A stretch of 64,000 nucleotides of DNA from Microbispora amethystogenes (GTDB taxonomy: Bacteria; Actinomycetota; Actinomycetes; Streptosporangiales; Streptosporangiaceae): assembly GCF_016863015.1 (NCBI RefSeq), contig NZ_BOOB01000009.1, positions 310,001 through 374,000 of the forward strand, in the 5' to 3' direction. Within the stretch, counting starts at the first letter, position 1. The number at the start of each line of letters is the position of its first letter. Shown here piece by piece: positions 25,614-33,877 of this stretch. The position numbers and the translations under genes are program-made. The notes below the pieces were generated by a model. The model made no database searches, had not been told where the DNA came from, and saw nothing but the letters and a program-made list of their open reading frames with translations.

Positions 25614-26880
25614 CGATCTCCTCGGTGATATCTGAGGTCTTTTCACCGATGCCAGCGCCCGATTTCCTCGAATAGTTCACGGTGGATTCCACGTTTCGCG
25701 CGCGGTCCCGGGCGCGCCAGCGTGGGCCCACATGTGCGACAAGGGCGAACGTGAGCAGCAGGGAACCGGCGCCGGCGAGGGCCATGGCGGTGCCCGTGCT
25801 CGTGATCTCGGCGACCGTCCCCGTCAGGGACGCGGCGACGGCCTGCGTCGTCATCATGCCGCTCATGGCCAGGCCGAGGCCCTGCCCGCAGAGCCGCTCG
25901 GGCATCGCCAGCACGAGGCGTTCCTGAACGCCGAGAGTGGACCCGAACCCGAACGACGCCACGGCGACCGCGGCCAGTGCGCCCGGCCCAGGAGGGATCA
26001 CGAAGAACGCCAGGTAGGGCACGGCGAGCAGAAGGGACAGGGGCAGGATCAGCCGCCCCCTCAGCTCCGGCGTGAGACGTCCCACGACCACGTCGCCGAG
26101 GAGCATGCCGGCCCCCGCCGCCACGAACAGCGAGCCGGCCGTGTCCCCGGCGTACGGGACGTAGAGCGCCTCGGCTCCGACGACGAGCCCGTTGGGCAGC
26201 CAGTGCGCCAGGAGCAGGCCCCGGGTGCGCCGGTCGGCGAAGAGCGTCCGGTTGCCCGCCCACGTGGCTCGCACGGCTGCTCGTACGGCGCCCGCGGGAC
26301 CGCGTGAGGGCCTCGGCCGCAGCCCGAACCAGCTCACCCCGGCGGCGCCCAGCGCGGCGAGGGCCGCGGCCAGAAGGGCTCCGGAGACGCCGGCGGAGGT
26401 GACCAGAACGCCGCCCGCGGCGAACCCGAGGATCTGCATGACGCCGACGACGATGTTCAGCAGCGCCCGGCCCGGCACGTACTGGTCCCGGCCGAGCACG
26501 TCGGCGAGGACGGCCTGCCGGACGGCGACGGCGACGGCGTCACCGGCCCCGAGAAACAGGATCGCGAGCAGGACGGCCCGCACCGGGAGCACGTCCAAGG
26601 CCAGGCCGCACAGCGTCACCGCCCTGACGGCCTCCCAGACGGTGAGGGCCGCGCGCGGCGGAAGCCGGTCGGCCAGGGACATCACCGTCAGGGCGACGAT
26701 CGCCTGCGGCAACAGCCCGGCCAGGAACGCGACCGCCGACAGCAGAGGCGAGCGGGTCACCGCGAAGACCAGCGACGCCAGCGCCAGCTGCTGCATGGTC
26801 TTGCCGGCGGTCGTCAGGCTGTGCCCGCCGAAGAGCGCCCGGAACTCGGGCACCCGCAGAACGTCACCGTAACCGACCAC
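25504..26880 (-). CDS. MFS transporter
   Basis: Major facilitator protein of 458 residues; the first 390 form the usual 10-12 helices, with VMSLADRLPPRAAL in the motif-A position and GFGSTLGVQERLVLAMPERL in the second half. It would export or import an unknown solute. The C-terminal 60 residues are hydrophilic and arginine-rich and run through the start of the next gene; the overlap of 110 bases is unusually long. The GTG at 26880 is 59 bases from the divergent ArsR-type regulator, which probably controls it. Confidence 0.85.
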   Translation of the reverse strand: MVGYGDVLRVPEFRALFGGHSLTTAGKTMQQLALASLVFAVTRSPLLSAVAFLAGLLPQAIVALTVMSLADRLPPRAALTVWEAVRAVTLCGLALDVLPVRAVLLAILFLGAGDAVAVAVRQAVLADVLGRDQYVPGRALLNIVVGVMQILGFAAGGVLVTSAGVSGALLAAALAALGAAGVSWFGLRPRPSRGPAGAVRAAVRATWAGNRTLFADRRTRGLLLAHWLPNGLVVGAEALYVPYAGDTAGSLFVAAGAGMLLGDVVVGRLTPELRGRLILPLSLLLAVPYLAFFVIPPGPGALAAVAVASFGFGSTLGVQERLVLAMPERLCGQGLGLAMSGMMTTQAVAASLTGTVAEITSTGTAMALAGAGSLLLTFALVAHVGPRWRARDRARNVESTVNYSRKSGAGIGEKTSDITEEIDGPVRCHRHARARRIRVDRLTADDDDAELESAPRSG

Positions 26881-26939
26881 GATCGGAATCCTGGGGTAGG
26901 CAGGTGAGGCAGGGCCATCCTTACGTGTGGAGGCGAAAC

Positions 26940-27923
26940 ATGGTCATGCTCCGGGTCTCGGCGGACGATCTGGTGGGCATCCGGTTCGCCCTGTCGCCGA
27001 TCGGCGAGACCGTCGCGGCGCTGCAGATCCTCGGCGGGCGCAGCCGCCCGGTGGAACTGCGTCCCTGGCGCGAGTACGGCCGCGCCGTCTTCGCCGGCCT
27101 CTGCCGCCGCGACCCCACCGTCGCCGCCCTGGCCGAACTGGTGGCCACCACCTCCTGGGTGCCCGACTTCGTCTGCGCGCCGCCGCCGGACCTGCGGACG
27201 ACCGTCACCCGGGAACTGACCCGCATCGGTGAAACCCCCGACGAGCGGGCCCTGCGCGACCTGGAGGTGAGCAGCGGCGGCCGTCCGCCGGCCGAGAGCC
27301 TCTCGGGCCGGGGAGTCGCGAGGCGCGTCGCCGACAGCCTCTTCTCCGTCTGGAGCGAGCTGGTCGAGCCGATGTGGCCCCGCCTCCAGGCGATCGCCGA
27401 GCAGGACATGCTCTACCGGACGGGCCTGCTGACCACGCACGGCTGGTCACGGGCGCTGTCGGGGATGAACCTCGGGGTCCGCTGGCGCGGCAGCGACCGT
27501 CTCGAGATCGCCGGCATCGGCGGTCCCGACCGTGCGCTCGACGGCGCGGGCCTGACCCTGGTGCCCTGCACCCTCGGCGGACGATGGCTGGCCCTCGATC
27601 CTCCGGAGTCCTGCGCGCTGATCTACCCGGCCCGCGGCGCCGGACGGCTCTGGGGCGGCGGCGGGGTCGCGCCGGACGGCGCCGGCCGCCTGATCGGCGA
27701 GACCCGGGCCGCCGTCCTGCGCGCCCTGGACCAGCCGTCCACGACCACGCTGCTCGCCCGCGGGCTCGGCCTCAGCACGGGCGGGGTCGGCGATCACCTG
27801 GCGGTCCTGTACGACGCGGGCGCGGTGACGAAGATCCGCGACGGCCGGAGCGTGCTCTATCGGAGGACCCCCCTCGGAGACGCTCTCGTCGAGCCCGGAA
27901 GGGGACCAGGAGGTAGGGTCTGA
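26940..27923 (+). CDS. ArsR-type regulator with N-terminal DUF5937-like domain
   Basis: Protein of 327 residues. A long N-terminal domain of the DUF5937 type (FALSPIGETVAALQIL at the start) is followed by a C-terminal winged helix (residues about 245-315) with LSTGGVGDHLAVLYDAGAVT and a wing ending SVLYRRTPLG. Actinomycete proteins of this layout are usually divergent from an MFS transporter, as here. The ATG at 26940 is chosen for GGAGG upstream; an in-frame start at 26904 is less likely. The ligand sensed by the N-terminal domain is unknown. Confidence 0.87.
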   Translation: MVMLRVSADDLVGIRFALSPIGETVAALQILGGRSRPVELRPWREYGRAVFAGLCRRDPTVAALAELVATTSWVPDFVCAPPPDLRTTVTRELTRIGETPDERALRDLEVSSGGRPPAESLSGRGVARRVADSLFSVWSELVEPMWPRLQAIAEQDMLYRTGLLTTHGWSRALSGMNLGVRWRGSDRLEIAGIGGPDRALDGAGLTLVPCTLGGRWLALDPPESCALIYPARGAGRLWGGGGVAPDGAGRLIGETRAAVLRALDQPSTTTLLARGLGLSTGGVGDHLAVLYDAGAVTKIRDGRSVLYRRTPLGDALVEPGRGPGGRV

Positions 27924-27970
27924 CCATATTCGGTCCATGTGCGGGCCGACCGTACACGCCGGGAGGGGAC

Positions 27971-28732
27971 GTGCGGGTCGCCCTGTTCGTCACCTGCGTC
28001 AACGACACGCTCTTCCCGGCCACCGGGCGGGCGGTCGTGACGCTGCTGCGCCGGCTCGGCGTCGACGTCGAGTTCCCGCGCGGCCAGACCTGCTGCGGCC
28101 AGATGCACGCCAACACCGGCTACCGGGACGAGGCCGTACGGCTGGCCCGGCGCACCGTGGCGGTCCTGCGCGGCTACGACGCGGTGGTCGTGCCCTCGGG
28201 TTCGTGCGCGGCGATGATCCGCGAGCAGTACCCGAGGCTGGCCGGGCCGTCCGGGCCCTTCGCCGACGCGGTGGCGCGGGTCGTGCCCAGGACGTACGAG
28301 CTCACGGAGTTCATCGTCGACGTGCTGGGCGTGACCGATGTGGGGGCGAGCTTCCCGCACCGGGTCACCTACCACCCGACCTGCCATTCGCTGCGCGGCA
28401 TCCACCTCGGCGACCGGCCGCTGACCCTGTTACGCCAGGTGAAGGGGCTCGACCTGGTGCCGCTGCCGGGCGCGGAGGAGTGCTGCGGCTTCGGCGGCAC
28501 CTTCGCGCTGAAGAACGCCGACGTGTCGGCGGCGATGTGCGCCGACAAGGTGCGCGCGGTCCTCGACACCGGCGCCGAGGTGCTGTGCGCGGCCGACAAC
28601 TCGTGCCTGACGCACATCGGCGGCATGCTCGCCCGGCAGAAGTCGGGCGTACGGGTGATGCATCTGGCCGAGATCCTCGGTGCGGCCGAAACCGACGAGA
28701 TCGTGGCTGGGCGTCCGGTGAGCGCCCGGTGA
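27971..28732 (+). CDS. lutA: L-lactate oxidation protein LutA (CCG-domain Fe-S protein)
   Basis: Subunit of the cytoplasmic LutABC system that oxidises L-lactate to pyruvate. The 253-residue protein has two CCG domains: TCCGQMHANTGY near residue 39 and ECCGFGGTFALKN near residue 174, whose cysteines bind an unusual iron-sulfur centre. The GTG at 27971 has GGGAGGGGAC directly upstream. The stop overlaps the lutB start as GTGA. No LutR/FadR-type regulator gene is adjacent, so control is unknown. Confidence 0.92.
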   Translation: MRVALFVTCVNDTLFPATGRAVVTLLRRLGVDVEFPRGQTCCGQMHANTGYRDEAVRLARRTVAVLRGYDAVVVPSGSCAAMIREQYPRLAGPSGPFADAVARVVPRTYELTEFIVDVLGVTDVGASFPHRVTYHPTCHSLRGIHLGDRPLTLLRQVKGLDLVPLPGAEECCGFGGTFALKNADVSAAMCADKVRAVLDTGAEVLCAADNSCLTHIGGMLARQKSGVRVMHLAEILGAAETDEIVAGRPVSAR

Positions 28733-30180
28733 GTGCGGAGCGTCCGAGGAGTCCGGAGCGTCCGGAGAGCGTCACCTTCCTCGGGATGCCGGCGACGCGG
28801 CCCTTCCCCCGCAACGCCGCGAGAGCCGTACGGGACTCGCAGTTGCGGTTCAACCTCCGCAAGGCGACCCGGACGATCAGGGCCAGGCGGGCGAGCGTGG
28901 TCGCGGAGGTGCCCGACTGGGCCGCGCTCCGCGAGGCCGGGCGGGCGATCAAGGACCACACCCTCCGCAACCTCGACCGATACCTGGTTCAGCTGGAGGA
29001 GGCCGTCACGGCGGCCGGGGGGCACGTGCACTGGGCCGCCGACGCGGACGAGGCCAACGAGATCGTCGCCGGCCTGGTGAAGGCCACGGGCGAGACCGAG
29101 GTCGTGAAGGTCAAGTCGATGGTCACCCAGGAGATCGGGATCAACGAGGCGCTGCTCGACCACGGCATCACGGCGTACGAGACCGACCTGGCCGAGCTCA
29201 TCGTGCAACTGGGCGACGACCGGCCCTCGCACATCCTCGTCCCCGCGATCCACCGCAACCGCGCGGAGATCCGGGAGATCTTCGCCGGGCGCATGGCGGG
29301 CTGGGGCCGTCCCGCCCCAGAGGACCTGACCGACGACCCCGCGGCCCTGGCCGAGGCGGCCCGGCTGCACCTGCGCGAGCGCTTCCTGAAGACGAAGGTC
29401 GCGATCTCGGGGGCCAACTTCGCGATCGCCGAGACCGGCACCCTGGTCGTGCTGGAGTCGGAGGGCAACGGGCGGATGTGCCTCACGCTGCCGACCACCC
29501 TGATCAGCGTGGTCGGCATCGAGAAGGTGCTGCCGTCCTGGCGCGACCTGGAGGTCTTCCTGCAGCTCCTGCCCCGCAGCTCGACCGGCGAGCGGATGAA
29601 CCCCTACACCTCGATGTGGGCGGGCGCGACGGAGGGCCAGGAGTTCCATCTCGTGCTGCTCGACAACGGCCGCACCCGCGTCCTCGCCGACGAGGTGGGC
29701 CGCCAGGCGCTGCGCTGCATCCGCTGCTCGGCCTGCCTCAACGTCTGCCCGGTGTACGAGCGGACGGGCGGCCACGCCTACGGGTCGGTCTACCCGGGGC
29801 CGATCGGGGCGATCCTCACGCCGCAGCTACGCGGCATGGGCTCGGAGCTGGACCGCTCGCTGCCGTACGCCTCCTCGCTGTGCGGCGCCTGCTACGACGT
29901 CTGCCCGGTGGCCATCGACATCCCGTCGGTGCTGGTCGACCTGCGCGCCCGCGCCCCGCATCCCTGGCCGGAACGCGCCGGGATGGCCGCCGCCGGCTGG
30001 GTGCTGCGGCGGTCGGGACGGCTGGCGCGGATGCAGCGGATCGGGGGGCGGCTGCGGAACCTCGCGCCCCGGCGGCTTCCCGGGCCGCTGGCGGCCTGGA
30101 CGGACACCAGGGACCTGCCCGAGGTGCCCCGGGAGTCGTTCCGCGACTGGTGGGACCGCACGGACGGAGGCCGCCGATGA
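28729..30180 (+). CDS. lutB: L-lactate oxidation iron-sulfur protein LutB
   Basis: Fe-S subunit of 483 residues. The N-terminal LUD domain includes AISGANFAIAETGTLVVLES near residue 225; two ferredoxin-like cluster sites follow: CIRCSACLNVCPVY near residue 331 and CGACYDVCPVAID near residue 386. The GTG at 28729 overlaps the lutA stop and gives the family's usual length; a longer upstream frame exists but only as a shadow of lutA. The stop overlaps lutC as ATGA. Confidence 0.93.
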   Translation: MSAERPRSPERPESVTFLGMPATRPFPRNAARAVRDSQLRFNLRKATRTIRARRASVVAEVPDWAALREAGRAIKDHTLRNLDRYLVQLEEAVTAAGGHVHWAADADEANEIVAGLVKATGETEVVKVKSMVTQEIGINEALLDHGITAYETDLAELIVQLGDDRPSHILVPAIHRNRAEIREIFAGRMAGWGRPAPEDLTDDPAALAEAARLHLRERFLKTKVAISGANFAIAETGTLVVLESEGNGRMCLTLPTTLISVVGIEKVLPSWRDLEVFLQLLPRSSTGERMNPYTSMWAGATEGQEFHLVLLDNGRTRVLADEVGRQALRCIRCSACLNVCPVYERTGGHAYGSVYPGPIGAILTPQLRGMGSELDRSLPYASSLCGACYDVCPVAIDIPSVLVDLRARAPHPWPERAGMAAAGWVLRRSGRLARMQRIGGRLRNLAPRRLPGPLAAWTDTRDLPEVPRESFRDWWDRTDGGRR

Positions 30181-30791
30181 GCCGCTCCCGCGACCTGATC
30201 CTCGCCCGGGTCCGCCGAGCCGTCGCCGGCGTGCCCGACGTCGAGGTCCCGCGTGCCTACCGCGGCCCGTCCGGGACGCCGGGCGAGATCCGGTTGTTCG
30301 AGGAGCGGCTCCGGGACTACCGCGCGGTCGTGCACGTCGTGGACGAGGCGGGTGTGCCGGAGCGCGTCGCGCGGTCTCTCGCCGAGCGCGGGGCGCGGCG
30401 GGTCGCCGTGCCCGGGGGGTTCCCCGCGGCGTGGACGGCCGCCGTCCGCGCCGAGCGGGTCGCCGACGAGCCGCCGCCGACCGCCGCCGCTCTCGACGCG
30501 CTGGACGGCGTGCTCACAACCTGCGCGGTGGCCGTCGCGGAGACCGGCACGATCGTCATGGACGCCGGGCCGGGTCAGGGACGGCGGGCGCTGTCGCTGG
30601 TGCCCGACTATCACCTGTGCGTGGTGCGGGCGGGCCAGATTGTCGCCGGGGTCCCGGACGCGGTCGCCCGGCTGGACCCCCTCCGGCCCCTGACCTGGAT
30701 CAGCGGTCCCTCCGCCACCAGCGACATCGAGCTGAACCGGGTGGAGGGCGTGCACGGCCCCCGCACGCTCGAAGTGCTGATCGTCGCCTGA
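30177..30791 (+). CDS. lutC: lactate utilization protein LutC
   Basis: Third subunit of the lactate oxidase system, 204 residues, a single LUD domain. The conserved core VAVAETGTIVMDAGPGQGRR lies near residue 120, and the end carries GPSATSDIELNRVEGVHGP, the family hallmark. Starts inside the lutB stop (ATGA), so the three genes are one translational unit. It ends 24 bases before a convergent gene. Confidence 0.93.
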   Translation: MSRSRDLILARVRRAVAGVPDVEVPRAYRGPSGTPGEIRLFEERLRDYRAVVHVVDEAGVPERVARSLAERGARRVAVPGGFPAAWTAAVRAERVADEPPPTAAALDALDGVLTTCAVAVAETGTIVMDAGPGQGRRALSLVPDYHLCVVRAGQIVAGVPDAVARLDPLRPLTWISGPSATSDIELNRVEGVHGPRTLEVLIVA

Positions 30792-30815
30792 CGCGGGGCC
30801 GGAAGCACGTGGGCG

Positions 30816-31883
30816 TCAGAAGCGGAGCACGGCGCCGATGCCGTCCGGCGAGTCGATGTGATCGACGAACCACAGCTCCGCGTCCGTCGCGGCCACCGCC
30901 CGCGCGATGGCCGCGTCGGCCCGTTCCCGCACCGGCTCCTTCACTCCCCACGCGGCCAGCTCGGCCGGGTCGGCGGACAACTGGGTGGGCTCGGGCCCGA
31001 TCCACATCGTCGCGGTGGAGGACGGGTCGTCACGCAGCAGCACGGTGCCGACCCGCCGGTCGCGCAGCGCGCGGGCGGTCTCCTGGAGGCCCGCCACGGC
31101 CGGTCCGGCCGCGAACGCCCCCAGCAACTCCACGCACCGGCGCTCGACCCAGGCCCGGCAGGCCGCGTCGGCCTCCTGCCGGAAGAGGTGCGGGTCGGCG
31201 CCGGGAGCGCGGCTGCCGTGCTCGGCCACCGTGAGCCGCCGTACGACGTCCTTGGCGAGATGGTCGGTCACCAGGGCCCGCGCCTTGGGATCCCCGGCCA
31301 GGACGACGACCTCGGCGCCGACGCCGTGCGCCTCCTTCTCCACGACCTCCGCGACGGCCACGGCGTTGCGGCGCCAGGTCTCCTCGACCTCCCGCTCGAA
31401 GTTCCGCTGCGACCAGCCGCCCGCTCCGGTCTTCTGGATCGGCCCTTCCGCGACCTCCACGGTCAGCTCGCGCCGCTGTCCGTCGGCCACGACGGCGACG
31501 TCGCCTCCGGCCCGGTCGGCCAGCACCTCTATGTGCGGGACGTGCTCGCCGCGCTGCGCGAGCAGCGGCACCACGTGGGGGAGCGGCGACCACCGCGCGG
31601 TCTCGCGGCGCGGACGGTGGGCGAGCGGTTCGGTGAGCACGACCTCGCCCTCCCTCGCGAAGACCGCGCGACCGGGCGCCGCCCAGACGGGATCGAGCAT
31701 CAGCTCCCCGATGGGATCGAGGGCCTCCGGCGGCGCCCCCTCCGCGGCGAGGAGCTCACGCAGGTGAGCCCACCTCCGCTGGACGACGTTGGCCGCTCCT
31801 TCGGACGACCGGTCGGTGTCCAGGTAGACCGAGGCGTACGGCCCGCCCGGCTCGTACAGTCCGCGAATGAAGTCGAGTCTCAC
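30816..31883 (-). CDS. baeRF family 2 protein (bacterial eRF1/Vms1-like)
   Basis: Protein of 355 residues similar to actinobacterial Rv2629-like proteins of the bacterial eRF1 family, group 2. The start MRLDFIRGLYEPGGPYASVY and the segment HIEVLADRAGGDVAVVADGQ are characteristic; the central part has GGWSQRNFEREVEETWRRNA near residue 158. eRF1/Vms1 relatives release or cleave peptidyl-tRNA on stalled ribosomes; whether this bacterial group does so is inferred, and it lacks a GGQ motif. Starts nine bases after the DUF2795 gene, forming an operon with it. Confidence 0.8.
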   Translation of the reverse strand: MRLDFIRGLYEPGGPYASVYLDTDRSSEGAANVVQRRWAHLRELLAAEGAPPEALDPIGELMLDPVWAAPGRAVFAREGEVVLTEPLAHRPRRETARWSPLPHVVPLLAQRGEHVPHIEVLADRAGGDVAVVADGQRRELTVEVAEGPIQKTGAGGWSQRNFEREVEETWRRNAVAVAEVVEKEAHGVGAEVVVLAGDPKARALVTDHLAKDVVRRLTVAEHGSRAPGADPHLFRQEADAACRAWVERRCVELLGAFAAGPAVAGLQETARALRDRRVGTVLLRDDPSSTATMWIGPEPTQLSADPAELAAWGVKEPVRERADAAIARAVAATDAELWFVDHIDSPDGIGAVLRF

Positions 31884-31892
31884 CAGGTCCCC

Positions 31893-32312
31893 CTACCAGC
31901 GCTGGCGTTCCACTCCGAGCCCGAGGGCCTCCGCCACCTCCCCGATGTTGTGGAACCTCATCTCGGGCAGCCGCCGTACGGCGTCGATGACGGCGTCGGG
32001 GGCGTTCTTGCGCTCGGCGTGGTCGAGCAGCTTGACGGGGTCGGCGGGGAAGCCCGCGTCGCTGAGCCAGGTGGCGAGGTGGCTGCGGCGCTCCACATCG
32101 GCGGGGGTGATGCCGAGCGGCGTCCCCGGCTCGCGGCCGGGCGGCTGACGGCGCGGTGGCGACATGTCCTGTTCGAGCTGCTGGGTCGGCTCCGTCTCGC
32201 GCCACTCCTCGGCCCGGCTGGTCCCGGAGCCCTGCACGAGGCCCTGCGTCTCGTGCTTCTGCTGTTCGTCAAGGCGGCGGCCGTGCTTGTCGCTGCCGCG
32301 TTGGATACTCAT
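31893..32312 (-). CDS. DUF2795 protein
   Basis: Protein of 139 residues. The first 65 are polar and disordered-looking (many Gln, Glu, Arg); the rest is a DUF2795 domain, ATWLSDAGFPADPVKLLDHA and DAVIDAVRRLPEMRF, a small helical fold of unknown function common in actinobacteria, often near stress genes. GGGAGGTGAGG precedes the ATG. It leads the operon with the baeRF2 gene. Confidence 0.8.
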   Translation of the reverse strand: MSIQRGSDKHGRRLDEQQKHETQGLVQGSGTSRAEEWRETEPTQQLEQDMSPPRRQPPGREPGTPLGITPADVERRSHLATWLSDAGFPADPVKLLDHAERKNAPDAVIDAVRRLPEMRFHNIGEVAEALGLGVERQRW

Positions 32313-32446
32313 GACCTCACCTCCCGATTAGGGTCACTGTCGTGCCTCGTACCCGAACCCCCTGCCCCAAACATCGAGAACGGTGACGACGTGCCCTACT
32401 TAACCGCCGACGGGCGAAAAATCCCCGTATGTGATGGAGCGATGCG

Positions 32447-33535
32447 TTGTTCGACGAACGGCTGACGATCAACACCGAGCGGCTGGTCCTGCGGCCGTTC
32501 GGCCCGGGGGACGCGGGCCAGGTTCGGGCGATCATCGAGGACGGCGCCCACACCACCGCGCTGCCGCCCGGCGCGCCGGGGCACGCCACCGGGATCGGCC
32601 AGTGGCTGGCGCACGGCGTGCACGAGCTGTGGCGCTCGGGACAGGGCATCCACCTGGCGATGCACGCCAGGGACGGGATGGTCGGATCGATCAGCATGTT
32701 CAAGGCCCAGTGGGGCGCGGGCATCGCCGAGGTGGGGTACGGCGTGCACCCCGGGTACCGCCGCCGGGGATACGCGACCGAGGCGGTGCGGGGGCTCGCC
32801 GGCCGCCTGCTGGGGACGGGGGTGCTGCGCCGCGTCGAACTGCGGGCCAACGCCGACAACCTGGCGTCGATCCGGGTCGCGGAGAAGGCCGGCTTCGTCC
32901 GAGAGGGCCTGCTGCGCGGTGCCGGGTTCGAGGACGACGGCCCGCACGACCTGGTGGTCTTCGGCAGGCTCCGCGGAGACGAGCGGCAGGCGCCGCGCCG
33001 CCGGATCGAGAGCGAGCGGCTGGTCCTGCGGCCGTTCGCCCGGCAGGACGCCTTCGACATGGTCGAGGCGGTCAGAGGTGACGCGGAGATCGCCCGCTGG
33101 ATGCCGTGGGCCGAGGGCTACACGCTGGAGCGCGCGCTGGAGTGGTGCACCCGCCTCGCGCACGCGCCGGGCCCCGGCTATGGTGGCAACTTCGCGATAC
33201 AGCCGCGGGACGGGGGACGGCTCGCCGGCGCCGTCGGCGTGCAGCGCGAGGACCACGAGCGCGGCGACGCGGAGCTGGGGTACTGGATCGCGCCGTGGGC
33301 CAGGCGCCAGGGGTACGCCGTGGAGGCGGTCCGCATGGCCACCGCGCACCTGTTCGATCTCGGGTTCCACCGGGCCCACCTGCTGGTGGCGACGGGCAAC
33401 CGGGCCAGCCAGGCGGTCGCGAGGAAGGCCGGGTTCATTGAGGAGGGCATCATGCGGCAGGCACTGCCTGTGCCGGGAGGCTGGGCCGACGCCGTGCTCT
33501 TCAGCATCCTCAACGGGGAAATTTCATGGCAATAG
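32447..33535 (+). CDS. double GNAT acetyltransferase (RimJ/RimL type, two tandem domains)
   Basis: Protein of 362 residues made of two consecutive acetyltransferase domains. Domain 1 (residues 8-180) begins LTINTERLVLRPFGPGD with acetyl-CoA loop HPGYRRRGYATEAVR; domain 2 (about 183-362) begins RRIESERLVLRPFARQD with loop APWARRQGYAVEAVR. The N-terminal strands are nearly identical, so one domain duplicated internally. RimJ/L relatives acetylate protein N-termini or antibiotics. The TTG start at 32447 has GGAG eight bases upstream; the final residues ISWQ are atypical for the GC-rich context. Confidence 0.85.
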   Translation: MFDERLTINTERLVLRPFGPGDAGQVRAIIEDGAHTTALPPGAPGHATGIGQWLAHGVHELWRSGQGIHLAMHARDGMVGSISMFKAQWGAGIAEVGYGVHPGYRRRGYATEAVRGLAGRLLGTGVLRRVELRANADNLASIRVAEKAGFVREGLLRGAGFEDDGPHDLVVFGRLRGDERQAPRRRIESERLVLRPFARQDAFDMVEAVRGDAEIARWMPWAEGYTLERALEWCTRLAHAPGPGYGGNFAIQPRDGGRLAGAVGVQREDHERGDAELGYWIAPWARRQGYAVEAVRMATAHLFDLGFHRAHLLVATGNRASQAVARKAGFIEEGIMRQALPVPGGWADAVLFSILNGEISWQ

Positions 33536-33877
33536 GTAAAGAATCGCTCTAGACCCTGGGCCCTCCGGTCAAGAGACCTCCATGATTGGGGCCGAAAGGT
33601 TATTCTCGCCTGCCAGAGCGTCCCGCCGGCCGGCGGGGACGACGGAGCGGCCCGGCCGGGTCGCCGGCCGTCCGGAGCGGACCGGCAGTGAGTGCCGGCG
33701 GTGAGTGGAGGCGAGCACGAGCGACTCCATACGACGAGGAAGCGCCCGCCGTCACGCGTGCCCGGCACCCCGCCCACGGCACGACCGGTGAGCACGGGCG
33801 CCGCGGCGGAGGCGGGGAATCGGGGAGAGCGGGGGATCGTGAACGACACGCAGGTCAACGCAGGGGAGATCGATTAG
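33536..33877. other. intergenic region before the sirohydrochlorin chelatase gene
   Basis: No convincing gene. It holds a 16-base palindrome CCCGCCGGCCGGCGGG (33622-33637), a short hairpin with arms CCGGCA and TGCCGG (33682-33698), and a GGGGAGATC element just before the next start. I looked for a cobalamin riboswitch here, because the next gene is in corrin/siroheme synthesis, and did not find the conserved B12-box words. Confidence 0.5.

Noticed and set aside
26904-26939. Earlier in-frame start for the ArsR/DUF5937 regulator
   Set aside because: The ATG at 26940 has GGAGG upstream and fits the family N-terminus; the extension would overlap the divergent promoter.
33536-33877. Possible cobalamin riboswitch upstream of the chelatase and cobT
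   Set aside because: No GCCACTG-type B12 box and no AGCCAGGA-type element was found, only GC-rich palindromes.
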